Of a stretch of 64,000 nt of DNA, positions 11,136 through 21,535 are shown in pieces. This DNA comes from Aradus depressus (lineage: Eukaryota; Arthropoda; Insecta; Hemiptera; Aradidae): the NCBI GenBank assembly GCA_963662175.1, contig OY759215.1, forward strand, positions 18,465,079-18,529,078. Direction: 5' to 3'. The notes below the pieces were generated by a model. It made no database searches. It saw nothing but the letters and a program-made list of their open reading frames with translations, and was not told the DNA's origin. A program made the translations under genes and the position numbers. Positions within the stretch are counted from its first letter, which is position 1. Each line of letters begins with the position of its first letter.

Positions 11136-11199
11136 ACCAAATTATTTTAAATTTTAGCAGTTTTTAAGTTTTTAAAAATACCAATTTTTATTATATTTT

Positions 11200-11547
11200 A
11201 AGAGGGCGCCGGTAGCTCAGTGGTATGCGTGCTTGACTTCTGAGCTCAAGGTTGTGGGTTCGTAGCCCGACCGAGGCCCTTAGTTTATTTTATCTGGGAG
11301 GTAAAATAAAGTTAAGCACGCCGTCCTTCGGATGGGACGTTAAGCGATGGTCCCGAGCCTGTACGATGTCAGGTACTCGTTAAAGACCACTACCCTAGAT
11401 GAATAAAAATTTAGGGTAGGCAAAATTTAGGACTCCCACAGTAGAGTCGGGCTCATGTCCACCAGAGTGACGAATGAGCGCTCTGGTAGTAGGCGATATG
11501 ACCTCATAGTTAAAGCCCGGGCATGAGTCATAAAACCTAACCTAACC
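11200..11547 (+). mobile_element. tRNA-derived SINE with (CCTAA)n tail, full length
   Basis: The tRNA-like head (11206-11280) has A-box GTAGCTCAGTGG and a B-box-like GGTTCGTAGCC. The body contains the family-specific GGGACGTTAAGCGATGGTCC and GAGCGCTCTGGTAGTAGGCG. The 3' end is AAACCTAACCTAACC. An 11-bp target duplication, TATTATATTTT, flanks it at 11189-11199 and 11548-11558. It is nested in the unclassified element, which is itself in a BEL gag, so it is the youngest of the three. Confidence 0.85.
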
Positions 11548-12189
11548 TATTATATTTTTAAAATAAAAAACTTTTTTACATGCATTGTTTGTTTCTCTAA
11601 AAAAAAAAAATTGTCACTGGTTGGGTACTGGAAAATTTCTGCAAAAACCAGCTAAGTCAAAGAGTTTTTATTTTTTCCTGGAATTATTCCATTTATAATT
11701 CATTAGTACATAATAACATATCTTTGGATGAAATAAAGAAGTTTCAATATTTGAAATCGGCTTTATCTGGTGAAGCTATGGCCGTAATATCAGGTTTTGA
11801 ATTAACTTCTGAAAATTATGTCATTACAAACTAGATTCCAAAATAAGCTGAGTCTAGCCAGTACTAATTTAAAAAATATTTTGACCTTTAAAGGTGGGAC
11901 ATCCTCATCATTAAGCAATTTAAAATATTTCTTAAACGTTCATCAAACCTCACTTAATGCCCCATTAAGGCTTTAAATATCGTTGATTTAGCGGACTTTC
12001 TGTTGTTTTCATTAACTTTAAAAAATTTAGATCCCTATAGTAGGAAAATAAATGTGCTTCCGAAGAAATCCCAACTTATAGTCAGTTAAGGGAATTTGTT
12101 ACACAAGTTCGTACCGGTGAATTGTCTGATGTTGTCACCAAGTCTCCCTCCTCTCCTAGAACTAGTTCGTATCCTAAATCGCGGTTGCA

Positions 12190-13369
12190 AATTCTTCTCT
12201 CCGAAATACTGGAGAGGTTTTAGGTTTTTCAAAGAACAAAATTAGAGATGTACTCCGGACTTATAATTTTAAGCCCTATCGCTCTCATCTTGTCCAGGGG
12301 CTTCGGGACACTGATTATGACAGGCGTCTAATGTTCCTTGCACAAATGTCGATTTGGGAAGCTCAAGAAAGCATTCTCCCATGCATCCTATGGACTGATG
12401 AATCAAAGTTCACCACAAATGGTGTACTGAATCGTTGGAATTTTCGAACGTGGGCACAAGAAAATCCCAGAGTATCGTATTCTTGTCGTCACCAGGTGGT
12501 TCACAGCATCAACGTTTGGTGTGGACTTCTCGGAAATAAATTAATTGGTCCTTATTTCTACCGAAATAATTTAAATGGAGTTCAGTTTCTAAATTTCTTG
12601 AGAGAGGAATTACCAACTTTACTAGAAGAGGTTCCTCTGCAGCAACGGCAAAGAATGCTCCTGCAGCTTGATGGATGTCCCGCACACAATTCTCTGCAGG
12701 TGAGAGATTATTTAAATCGTCACTACCGGGATAGGTGGATAAGACCTCACGGCCCCATCTGTTGGCCTCCTCGGTCACCCGATCTAACTACGTTAGACTT
12801 TTTCTTGTGGGGACATTTGAAAAACAGCGTTTATGCCAATCATAACCCTGCAACGTCAGTTGAAGAACTGCAGCAAAGAGTGGAAAATTCTTGTCGATCC
12901 GTCTCTCCTCAGTCTATCGCACTGAGCACCAGCGAAGAGTGGTTAAGACGAGCAATCTTTGCATCTTCAAAGAGGGCAGGCAGTTTGAACATGAAATGTA
13001 GGTTCACCAACCTCTAGGGGTATGGGATTTTTTTATTATTAAAAATAGCTAACAAAATGTATTGTTTTTTTTTGTCTTTTAATTTTGAACCATAACTTTA
13101 TAATTTTTTGACCAATTTAACATCTGGTTGCACCATTGATTTCAGCATAAAAAACCCTTTAAAATGATGTATCGGAAGGTATAGGGTCCCATTTTAAATT
13201 TTAAAGTTGTATTGGTCCTGGGGTACCCCGTACAATTTTTTTTTCAAAAACAACTCGAAATATTAAGCTAGACTGAAAAATATTAAATACGTATTTTTTA
13301 TTTTTTTTATAACGTTATCGGTTCAAGAGAAATTCAGCCGGGCCATCTAAAAAGGACACCCTGTATATG
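12190..13369 (+). mobile_element. mariner-like DNA transposon, 5'-truncated
   Basis: It contains a transposase C-terminal two-thirds and, at its right end, AAAAAGGACACCCTGTATAT (13349-13368), which matches the terminal sequence typical of insect mariners of this group. The left end was lost or is blurred at the junction with the BEL remnant, and no left inverted repeat was found. Confidence 0.65.
12331..13017 (+). pseudogene. mariner/Tc1-type transposase, N-terminus missing
   Basis: A 228-codon open frame covering the DD(D/E) catalytic domain. The first aspartate is in WTDESKFTTNG, the second in LLQLDGCPAHNS, and the third in WPPRSPDLTTLDFFLWGHLK, the spacing of mariner-like enzymes. The N-terminal helix-turn-helix DNA-binding domain is absent: upstream sequence to about 12190 contains only short coding fragments (RDVLRTYNFKPYRSHL-like) in a shifted frame. 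The catalytic part is surprisingly intact, but without the DNA-binding half it should not transpose. The stop is at 13017, followed by an AT-rich 3' region. Confidence 0.75.
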
Positions 13370-13402
13370 TAAGGAGTAGGTACAACATGTGTTGTATATA
13401 TA

Positions 13403-15190
13403 CAGTAAAAATCGTTTATAAGAACATCCAAGGGACCGTCTGAACTTTCTTAAACCCGATAGTTGCTATATCCGGTAATCAATTTTTTTTGGTTAATTAT
13501 CGATCCATTTTTTGAAAGTTGAAGCCTCTCTCCTCTGGAACTACTTTTAAGGGGTTGAAATTAGAAACCGCATTTAGTAACAACAAGTTTGGAACTAAAA
13601 AGCGTTTAGGTTTTAAGATAAAAAACAAAAAGGTTAATCACAAAAACTTTATTTACTGTAAAACTGAAAAATAGTCTGTAATATTGGTTTGTTTATTTTT
13701 TTAATGAATATAAAAAGCATTTTCCGTAATGGTGACAAGTTCTTTTACTGTAATTTTCATAGATTCCTGTGCAAAATTGTCATTACATGTTAAAAATGTA
13801 TTAACCACATTTATAGCTGAGAACATTTCCTTCAAAGTGAGGCACGAAAATTCGCTTGAATCATCTAATCTGGCATTGTCTTCTGCATCATTTTCTTCTG
13901 CGTTGACCCCTGCAACAATTTCTTCATCTGAGATGATTCCATGAGTAGTAAACCTCAAATCTGCGTCTTCATATCCTTGAAGCAAACTATTTTCAATAGG
14001 CAAATCTTGAGCCCAGTTTTGAAGTGGTTCATCTTGGAAGTCTTGGATTTGAGGAATATCAACAGTATGTCAACCAAACCGCTGAGGAAGCCAGCATGCC
14101 GGAAGCAGCTTCTCATCGTTGAAGGCTTAACCTGATTCCAAGCCTTTTCGAGCATAATTATAGCATCCAGGACTGAAATCTTCGCTTCTTTCTTATTTTC
14201 AATGTCGTCTATGATCTGTAGGATAAGTTGTTTTCTGAAGAGGACTTTCAAGGATTTTATGACACCTTGATCCATAGGTTGTAAAACCGACGTTGTGTTG
14301 GGGGGAAGAAAAGCTAATTTAATGGCTTGAAGAACTTTAACTGAAGGGTGGGCAGGACAATTGAGGAGTTTGGAGCCAGAGCGGACCAACCCACAATTTT
14401 TCGGAAAATGAGTTATTACCATCCTGATGTTGGCATAGGTTCCCTTTTTCAAAACCAGTGTGGATCACTTAGTTTCTTCACTTCAGTGATAGATAGCAGC
14501 ACTTTAAGTTTAGTCCACAAGTATTTTGTGCATATATTTTCAAAGTCACAATGGATCATACGGCCTTCAAAAACTTTATAGAACACAAAAAGGGATCACT
14601 CATCCAATACTATTCTAAAATTTCAAATATAAATAAATATTTGGGGCCCATTTATGGAGATAAACAAAATGTACTAAATTTTCAATTGTCATTTTCTACC
14701 TGTTCAGTTTCAACCAGTTGGTCCGCTCTGGCTCCAAACTCCTCGATTGTCAACAAGAAGGAGAATTTTCTTCTTTTGACGATGAAGTTCCTGATCCCAC
14801 TTTCGCAACCAATTTTCTAAGAGTTCTCCTGTCATCCAGGCTTTTGAATTGGCAAAGTATTCGACAGTCAATGATTTCAAATTTTTGAACGCCCTCGGTT
14901 TTTTGTATTTACCGATCACTAACAAGTTGGGTTTTTCAGTTCCAGTTAGATTTGCCACAACCAAAACTGTTATTATTTCTTTTGAAAGCTTACCAGCACT
15001 GCAGTTTTCGTTTTTAAAACGTAACGTCTTCTCTGGGGTCATTCTGTAAAATAGGCCAGTTTCATCGGCGTTGAAGATCTCCTCGTCTTTGTAGCCTTCC
15101 CTCAACGTAGGCCAAACAGTTTCAAGCCAGTTTTTTGAAACTCCTGGTGGCACGGCGTTTGATTCTCCACTGATTTTTTCAAAAACAATG
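13403..15190 (-). pseudogene. Tigger/pogo transposase, disrupted
   Basis: The minus strand encodes a pogo-type DDE domain in pieces. First comes KNWLETVWPTLREGYKDEEI with NADETGLFYRMTP (first Asp), up to KKILLLVDN (second Asp; 15153-14745). After an insertion it continues CPAHPSVKVLQAIKLAFLPP and NTTSVLQPMDQGVIKSL (third Asp; about 14362-14000). Acidic C-terminal sequence runs on to 13701. The CENP-B-type N-terminal DNA-binding region is missing, so the copy is truncated at about 15190. The 3' terminal repeat is recognisable at 13403 (CAGTAAAAATCG) after TA. Frameshifts plus the insertion make it inactive. Confidence 0.75.
14363..14744. mobile_element. Short TIR element (MITE) inside the Tigger gene
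   Basis: A near-perfect terminal inverted repeat of about 28 bp, GAGGAGTTTGGAGCCAGAGC and following, stands at 14363-14390 and inverted at 14717-14744. ATT precedes the left end (14360-14362) and occurs one base beyond the right end (14746-14748), suggesting a 3-bp target duplication. Removing the element restores the conserved Tigger phrase VDN-CPAH. No coding capacity. The 3-bp duplication would suit a Harbinger-type mobiliser, but the class is not proven. Confidence 0.65.
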
Positions 15191-15836
15191 ATTATGTAAA
15201 TATTGATTGTATGTATTTTTTTTTATGATGTGTGTTGTTTTATTGAAATGTATAGTGTATATGGTATATTATGAGAAATCAATGATAATTTAGGGGCTAA
15301 GATTGATTAATAATATTTAAAATGGTTGTGTTCTGACTAAAAGAATTAAAAAAAAATATATTGATTAAAAAATATAGGTGTAATAATTAAGTAATAATAT
15401 GTAAAGAATGATAGTGTACTCGTCACTCTGAAACAAAAAAAAAATTTATATTTTTAAATGTTTTTTTAAATAAAAAAACATAATTATTTATTAAATGATA
15501 TTATCTATTATCTTTAAATTGTGGCTGTTAAAATGAAATGGGGAAGTTTTATATAAGGGGTGATATGTGTATAAAATAGCTATTTTATGATATGTTCTGC
15601 ATGCGTGTTAGGGGGTGTAGGGCATTTGAAAATTAAAAAAAACGATAAAAATATAATGAATAAAAAATAAAAAAATACTATTTTATGGGTTTGTGTTTTG
15701 TAAGTGTAGCATTCAAAAAATTGGGCAATTTTGAAATAGGAAATTCAGCGATCCTACGCTTTGCGAGCTAAATTCACCCATAACAGGTTGTGGAGAGCAA
15801 ACCATTGCTCATAGGCTCAAAATTAAAAAAATATAT
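15190..15836. other. Very AT-rich spacer
   Basis: Long A/T runs and short poly-A tracts, with no gene, exon or repeat end recognised. It ends at the 4-bp target duplication ACAT (15837-15840) of the LTR element. Confidence 0.5.
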
Positions 15837-15840
15837 ACAT

Positions 15841-17250
15841 TATAACCATTTATCCTCCCTGTGTGAGTGCAATTCACGTAATTAATAAAATAAATAAAAT
15901 TGAGATCGAAAAATTATTAAATTTGAAAATTATTTAAATCGCGACTTTAATTAAACAATGCCTGAATAGCTGAAAGCACTCCCACGGGAAGAACGGTTAC
16001 AAGATCCTAACGGTTAGTTGACATCAGTAATTAACAATAATTAATTACTGTTGTCAACCAGAAGAAGCATGAGTGGGGGGGGGAATGAAATGAATCAAAC
16101 CTATAACTTTAACATATTTATTTTAATGAGAACATATTTACAAAACAACAATTGAATATATATATAATTTGGCCGTGTGTCTGAAGGACTGAATTATAAC
16201 TTAATTACGAGGTACCTCGATACGATATCCATGGCGAATGACGGCGTGATCACCCTTTCTGGACTTCTCGTAGAAATCGTCTATTCACATAGTCCCTGAA
16301 GATCTGCGTAGTTTCGAGGGCACACCAGAAGTTACACCCCCACTGACTTTGCACCGTCCAAAATCAAAGTGTGTCTCTACGACTAATTCACATATTCAAA
16401 CTAAACTTTACTTATAGAAAAGATACGTGGTGATCCACCAAGACATGAGCAAAGAATGTTAATTTCACATATTCTAACTGATATTACTTATAGAAAAGAT
16501 ACGTGGTGATCACCCAAGACATGAACGAAGAAAACTCAATTCACATATTTAAACTCAACTGTACAATATAAAAAGAACGTGGTGACCAGCCAAGACATGA
16601 GCGAAGAAAGTTAATTCACATATTTAAACTCAACTGTACAATATAAAAAGAACGTGGTGACCAGCCAAGACATGAGCGACGAAAGTACTTTCACATACTG
16701 AAACTAGGCTTTACAAAGAGAGGAACGTGGTGATCCACCAAGATATGAACGAAGAAAGTTAAATTCACATATTTAAACTCAACTGTACAATATAAAAAGA
16801 ACGTGGTGACCAGCCAAGACATGAGCGACGAATGAAGAAAAACGGGGAGTGGCTTCCGATATCCGACCGTGGTAGGGGACAGTTCTCCATGCTTGATTGG
16901 TCGTCGGACTCCGCCCATTTTATTTCCAGCCAATCGCATATTACCAATTAACATCTGCCTCTAGTTGTGTGAAAACCTGGAGTAAGAAAAAAAACCTTTA
17001 CTGCTTATTCCTTATACACCGGATGTAGACAATTATCTTGGCTTCCTTTCCATTGTGTCTCTATTATTCTTTATTTTCCGCTCCCAGCGATCGCGATTCT
17101 CTCGCAGGCATCATTGGTTCCGAGCATGCTCTTCCAAATGCAATCCTCTTTAATTTGATACCCCACAACCCATACTTTGCTCCTAGCGATCGCGATCCTC
17201 TCATAGACATCGCCAGTTCTGAGCATTATCTATAGGGTAGACATGCTACA
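15841..17250 (-). repeat. 3' LTR
   Basis: On the minus strand it runs from TGTAGCATGTC to ATGGTTATA. It matches the 5' LTR at a constant offset of 6137 bp. It contains an array of six about 75-bp repeats and a 16-bp-arm palindrome (16019-16058, TTGACATCAGTAATTA-type arms). Confidence 0.9.
16385..16840. repeat. Six about 75-bp repeats inside the LTR
   Basis: Units begin TTCACATATT(T/C)AAACT and carry AACGTGGTGA(T/C)CCA and CAAGACATGA(G/A)CGA. They start at about 16388, 16463, 16538, 16614, 16690 and 16765, and the same array lies at 22525-22977 in the other LTR. Arrays of this kind inside an LTR often act as enhancers or protein-binding clusters. That role is inferred here. Confidence 0.8.
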
Positions 17251-17268
17251 ATATCCCCCGTTCCCGTT
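17251..17268 (-). other. Polypurine tract
   Basis: Immediately 5' of the 3' LTR on the coding strand stands AACGGGAACGGGGGATAT, a purine-rich run in the correct place to prime plus-strand synthesis. Confidence 0.7.
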
Positions 17269-17275
17269 AAAATAA

Positions 17276-19016
17276 AATATGTCGGCTAAATGACCATTGG
17301 AAGTCACATATTTTATTAGTTTCACTTAACACTTGCTCGTTCACTGAGCATATACACTTAACCAAATACTCAGGTATCGACCTCATTATCATGCGTGACC
17401 AAAACATGATTTTAAATTTCCTTTCGAATCGGCATGGCTTGCCTATGCATGCGTGACCAAAGCATGATTTTACTTTACGCTGTACTTCTTGGAGTTAACC
17501 CTCTCCATTGGCAAATAACGATGATTCTATTTCTAGCATACATTCACTGACTAGTTAAAACATCCAAAAAGGCCCCACGCCTCGACAATGTTTCAACTGA
17601 ATTCCCATATACCTAATCCGCTTCAACAAAAATTTGGGTTGACCAAACCCTAACCATATGCCTCCTTAGGCCTTCGACAGGTATTTACCTTCTGCCGGAA
17701 CGACGACGAAATATAAAATAGAAAAATAAGCCCACTCAAATCCCATCTCAGTTTCATAAATATATGTAAATTCCGGCATCCGCATTAATCAAGTAGCGAA
17801 ACCCTTTCTTCAGTTCAACAGTCAGTTCATGGCATAAAAAAATAATTAAACAAACTCCCGCCCCTTTAAATGGATTCTACAAGCATCAATGGAGTGGCCC
17901 CTTCTCCGTGTGTACGATAATTAAATATTCAATTCTGGGTATCCCCTCCAGTTTATAATATATCTCCCCCTCCAGTCATGTATGCTTCGGCTCCTTGCCT
18001 TAGGATTTCTTAACTAAAATAAAAAAATTGACCTTTTGACCTACCGTGGTCGACACTCTATCATAATAAGTAAGGTCCATACCTGAATATATGTTACAAA
18101 TATATTTACAAGGCTCTCATTGGGTTAACATAGCCCATCATGGTCACTAGATAAAATATGGGTCAATGTGACATTTTCAATAGATACACACGGTCGGATA
18201 CTAATACAAATATTATTTAAAAATACAAAACAAAACAGACAAATACAATTGGAAGTACATTTACCATACCTGACTACCTACAAATGTGTGTGCCATCGCC
18301 TCGCTGTCATCCTACTCAGATCCGCGTCTCCTAATCAAATTTAAATACGTAGGAATATTCCCATGGATGGCCAATCCATATACCGTCTGCCCCGTCCTAC
18401 AATTATGTCAATTTCAAATGAAGCCACAAACCTATCTAAACTAAATTATCCCAACATCATAAACAAATTGTTAATACTATTTAAAAAAATACTCTCACTA
18501 AATATATGAACAAAAAATTATCCTAACTTAATATCTAGAATTAAAAAAAAAACTAACCCTAACTTATTATACTATTTACAACCTGGCGATTCACTTTGGA
18601 ATCTTTGAGCTCGACTAAGGGGGGTATGCTCGATGTTAAGCCCCAGGGGAGTGCCAGAAAGTCCCCGTCTGCCTTATCCTATTTACAAAAAAAAATAACT
18701 AAATAATAAATCCCGTGTCCCCAATAAATGTGTATGTGTGATTCTTTGTGTGTTGTTGTATAATGAGGTGTTGGCCGTTAGTGTAAAATAATAAATAATT
18801 CCCAAATAATAAAGAATAGTGTCTGTTTTATGTGTGTGTGACTTTGTCTAACTGTTCCTGGGATAGCTGGGGATGGACACCCATAGAGACGTCACAAATC
18901 TCTTCCCTGACTCTAGGGCCGCGATCTCGTCTGCAATAATCGCCCCCCTAACTCGGCTGAAGTAAGATCGTTAATCTCAAAGAGAGCCCTAGCGCTTCTC
19001 TAGCCTGCTTGTAAAT
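17276..19016 (-). other. Non-coding internal region of the LTR element
   Basis: About 1.7 kb without a substantial open frame between the integrase tail and the polypurine tract. It contains a direct repeat TGCGTGACCAAA(A/G)CATGATTTTA (about 17393 and 17449). An env-type gene is not recognisable. It may be a remnant of lost coding sequence or a packaging/regulatory region. Confidence 0.5.
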
Positions 19017-19954
19017 TTATCCGCTAATATACGGCTTCTGTGAGGTCATATAAAAGATTCCTCCTTCCGCTACGTCGCTGCCGAGATGTCCTAAAATAAA
19101 AATTTGAGGACTTTCCTTGTCTAAAATCTGGTAAGGTCCTTCCCAGAATAGTAATAGTAATATTTTGGATATATCCCTCTTACCGGTGGGTATCCGCAGA
19201 GATTGTACTAACACCTGATCGCCAATTTCTAACGTAGTCTGTTGGTGTAGTCCCGAAATGTCAGATGTTCTATCGTCTTTGATGAAGTTCACCTGCGGAT
19301 GTTCTTCACAAGTGGGGTTGCCATTAGTCGGGTAGCGGATTATGTGGTCATTGTCTGTCGATATGTCTGTTACTTCGTCCTCGTTTCTAAGTAGGTCAGA
19401 AAACTCCTGCATCAGAGATGATATTCTGACGTCGTCTAGGGAAGTGATGTTTTTGTCATTGCCTGTCGGTCTGTCTGTGATTTCGTCCTCTTTTATACTT
19501 GATGAATTTACGTGATCTGGGGCAGTCATAGTATTGTCGGGGTATGTTTGTTTGTCGATGGGCTCTTCCTGCTTAGCAGTGATTGGTAAGGATGTCTTTG
19601 CTATTGATTCTACGTTAACTGGTGATCTGATATCAAAAAATTTGTACTCGTAACCTAATCCTTGAAGTGGTCTTCTCGTGCTGATAAAAACTGGTTCTAA
19701 GCGTCCATTGCCGTATTTTCCTAAACCGCTACCTTCTTGGTACCCTTGAAGCTTCATCAATGTCAGTCCGTTGTTACTGTCTGTCTTTATCTTTACAGGA
19801 GTGGGACATCCATTGTCAATGTTAGTATGTAGGTCAATGTCCCCTGTCAATCTCGTCATCATCTCTGTACCAAGCAAACTGCGTATGTCCCCCTTGAATT
19901 TAAATTTACCTCCCCCCATAGTTTTAAGTTTGTTCATCCCACTCCTGCTACTTA
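19017..19954 (-). CDS. Pol remnant: G-patch plus integrase C-terminal domain
   Basis: The frame is entered by minus-one frameshifting from gag (its first ATG is at 19937, but the frame is open upstream through the slippery site). Near residues 60-95 is a G-patch: LMKLQGYQEGSGLGKYGNGR with LQGLGYE following. Next comes a Ser/Thr/Asp-rich linker with a phrase like the pre-RT region (SSLMQEFSDLLRNEDEV). The last 70 residues resemble the integrase C-terminal GPY/F domain (LEIGDQVLVQSLRIP, FWEGPYQILDKES). Everything between, protease through integrase core, is deleted, but the reading frame is open across the junction. G-patches next to retroviral protease bind nucleic acid in betaretroviruses; here the role is inferred only. 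Confidence 0.75.
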
Positions 19955-21535
19955 GTTTTTTATCAAGTAGTCAACAATTGGTTTCAGGTTGTTAGCCAAC
20001 TCTCCAAGGGATTGCTTTATTTCTTTCATGTCTGTATTGACATTGTTGTCTGTCACTACCTCCATGTTTCTTACATTAGGTTTCGACTGGTTATCCCTAT
20101 AATTAGGTGGTCGATTATAATTCTGATTTGAGTCATAGTAATTACGTGGCCGATCGTAATTTGGATTTGACTCGCGGGAAGGGCCTCGGCTAAATTGATT
20201 CCCTCTCTCTTGATTGTAGTGAGAGGTTCCCCGTGCATTCCCAGAATTGTAACGAGGTAGGTCTTGTTTGGGAAAGTTATTGTTTTTCGGAAGACTATCT
20301 GGTCGGTACTGTCTTTCCCCGCCTTTCCAAGAACTATCCTTTAATTTACAATCACGTCTAATTATGTTAGTACCTATCCTAATTATTTGCTCATGTAGTC
20401 TCTCAATAGAGATTATTCCCTGGATCCTAACTGAATTTTCGACCGTCTCTCCATAATGTTTGCTTAATAGTTCACATACGTAGCCTTCCGGAATTTTATA
20501 TGTACTATCCTGGAGTCGTGACACTAATTTTGAAAAATGTTCGCTGGGTGTTTTATCCATATGATCGGCATAGCCTTGGGTATCAAGTTCCCTACGGACT
20601 ATAACGTCATATTTCTCCCCGCAGAACCTATCTTTGAACGCATTGACGAATTCATCAAAAGAGCGGATACTTCCTGACTTTACAAGGAACCAATCCAGAC
20701 CCTCGCCCTTTAAATGTGACTTTATAAATTCGTTCAGATTATAAAATTCTCCAATGTGACTATATGCAATTTCTAAATTTGATATGAAATGGTTGGGTAA
20801 ATCCAACACATTGTTACGGAACGTTACCTTGTTACGTTCGTAATTTTTTATATACGTATTTTGGAAAGTGACGTTACTAGGCTGTTCGCGAGCAAAGGTC
20901 TGACCTGTATACCAATCCTTATGTTCTTCAGGGATGGTGAACGTCACTTGGTCATTATGTTTTGGGGTTGAGACCTGATTTTGACCCGAAACAGTATCTA
21001 TTCTCTTCGAGATATTGGCGAATCTCTTCTCACAATCGGTACGAAAAAGATTTTGGTTCGAATTTATTTCCTCGACCTCCTTATCTAAACGTTGTGTTTC
21101 TGACATGATCCTACCTGTCATTTCATGATGACAGACATCTACCATGTCCCTAACTTCAGAAACATGTTTGTCATATTTCCCTTCTAAATTATCCTGTCTA
21201 GTTCTCAATTCTCCGGACTCAGATCGTAGAGTGCCCATATCGCGATTAATGGATTCGATATTATTTGCCATTGCCGAAATTTGTTCCTTTATCTCCGAAG
21301 TCTGCTGTCCTATCTGTTCCTGCATGGCCTTTCCCTGTTGTCCTAGTCCCGAAATCTGTTCCTGCATGTCCGCTTTTAAATCCTTTCCCAAGTTTCCCAT
21401 CTGTTCCTGCATGGCCTTAAACATCGCCTCTAGGTCAAATTTAGGATTTTCTACCGGGGACTCCGGGGGCGTACGGATAGTTTTCCTAGACCGTGTCTGT
21501 ATCGGCTCTAAGTCCGACTTCCCTTTCCCTTCCAT
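19952..21535 (-). CDS. gag: Gag polyprotein of the LTR element (527 aa)
   Basis: An intact frame from ATG 21535 to TAA. Residues about 30-190 are strongly heptad-patterned with repeated MQEQI(S/G) units, a long coiled coil. Residues about 210-400 form the retrotransposon gag capsid-like region (TFQNTYIKNYERNK, SHLKGEGLDWFLVKSGS, FVNAFKDRFCGEKYD). The C-terminal 100 residues are rich in Asn, Arg and Tyr (RPRNYYDSNQNYNRPPNYR) and probably bind RNA, with no CCHC zinc knuckle. It should build the virus-like particle in the cytoplasm. It has no disabling mutation, which fits the near-identical LTRs. The last codons form the frameshift site. Confidence 0.85.
   Translation of the reverse strand: MEGKGKSDLEPIQTRSRKTIRTPPESPVENPKFDLEAMFKAMQEQMGNLGKDLKADMQEQISGLGQQGKAMQEQIGQQTSEIKEQISAMANNIESINRDMGTLRSESGELRTRQDNLEGKYDKHVSEVRDMVDVCHHEMTGRIMSETQRLDKEVEEINSNQNLFRTDCEKRFANISKRIDTVSGQNQVSTPKHNDQVTFTIPEEHKDWYTGQTFAREQPSNVTFQNTYIKNYERNKVTFRNNVLDLPNHFISNLEIAYSHIGEFYNLNEFIKSHLKGEGLDWFLVKSGSIRSFDEFVNAFKDRFCGEKYDVIVRRELDTQGYADHMDKTPSEHFSKLVSRLQDSTYKIPEGYVCELLSKHYGETVENSVRIQGIISIERLHEQIIRIGTNIIRRDCKLKDSSWKGGERQYRPDSLPKNNNFPKQDLPRYNSGNARGTSHYNQERGNQFSRGPSRESNPNYDRPRNYYDSNQNYNRPPNYRDNQSKPNVRNMEVVTDNNVNTDMKEIKQSLGELANNLKPIVDYLIKN
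19955..19961 (-). promoter_or_regulatory. Minus-one ribosomal frameshift site A AAA AAC
   Basis: The last gag codons read ATA AAA AAC TAA, so the heptamer A AAA AAC sits in the zero frame directly before the stop (19954-19952). Slipping back one base continues in the open downstream frame (CTA AGT AGC AGG AGT GGG ATG). This matches the known X XXY YYZ rule and is the same heptamer used at the gag-pro junction of mouse mammary tumour virus. I did not fold the downstream RNA for a stimulatory structure. Confidence 0.8.

Larger units (their letters stand above)
10520..11677. mobile_element. Unclassified insertion element in BEL gag
   Basis: CTGGAATT occurs at 10512-10519 and again at 11678-11685, so the inserted DNA is flanked by an 8-bp duplication that splits the gag codons WLE. 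After subtracting a nested SINE the element is about 0.8 kb. Variants of AAAAACCAGCTATGTCAAA occur near both ends (10539 and 11643) in direct orientation, with two more near 10627 and 10690. No terminal inverted repeat is obvious. It contains one 85-codon frame. A related fragment (TGAAAAACCAGCTGTA) lies at about 62257. hAT and Mutator-like elements make 8-9 bp duplications, but I cannot assign a class. Confidence 0.45.
10099..12185 (+). pseudogene. BEL/Pao gag remnant, interrupted by nested insertions
   Basis: A first frame (10099-10368) encodes a coiled-coil-like N-terminus. After a frame change, a start at 10398 leads to LPQIPILIFDGKIKNWLEF, the hallmark opening of the BEL/Pao gag domain (DUF1759 type). 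The frame then stops where another element is inserted (10520-11677). It resumes beyond the insertion with SLDEIKKFQYLKSALSGEAM-like and VISGFEL phrases (about 11730-11830) and further decayed gag up to about 12185. No protease, RT or integrase remains, because a mariner begins at once. The element is dead; gag would have formed capsid. Confidence 0.6.

Noticed and set aside
16691..17235. Short frames inside both LTRs
   Set aside because: Identical in the two LTRs, short, overlapping the repeat array; no protein recognised.
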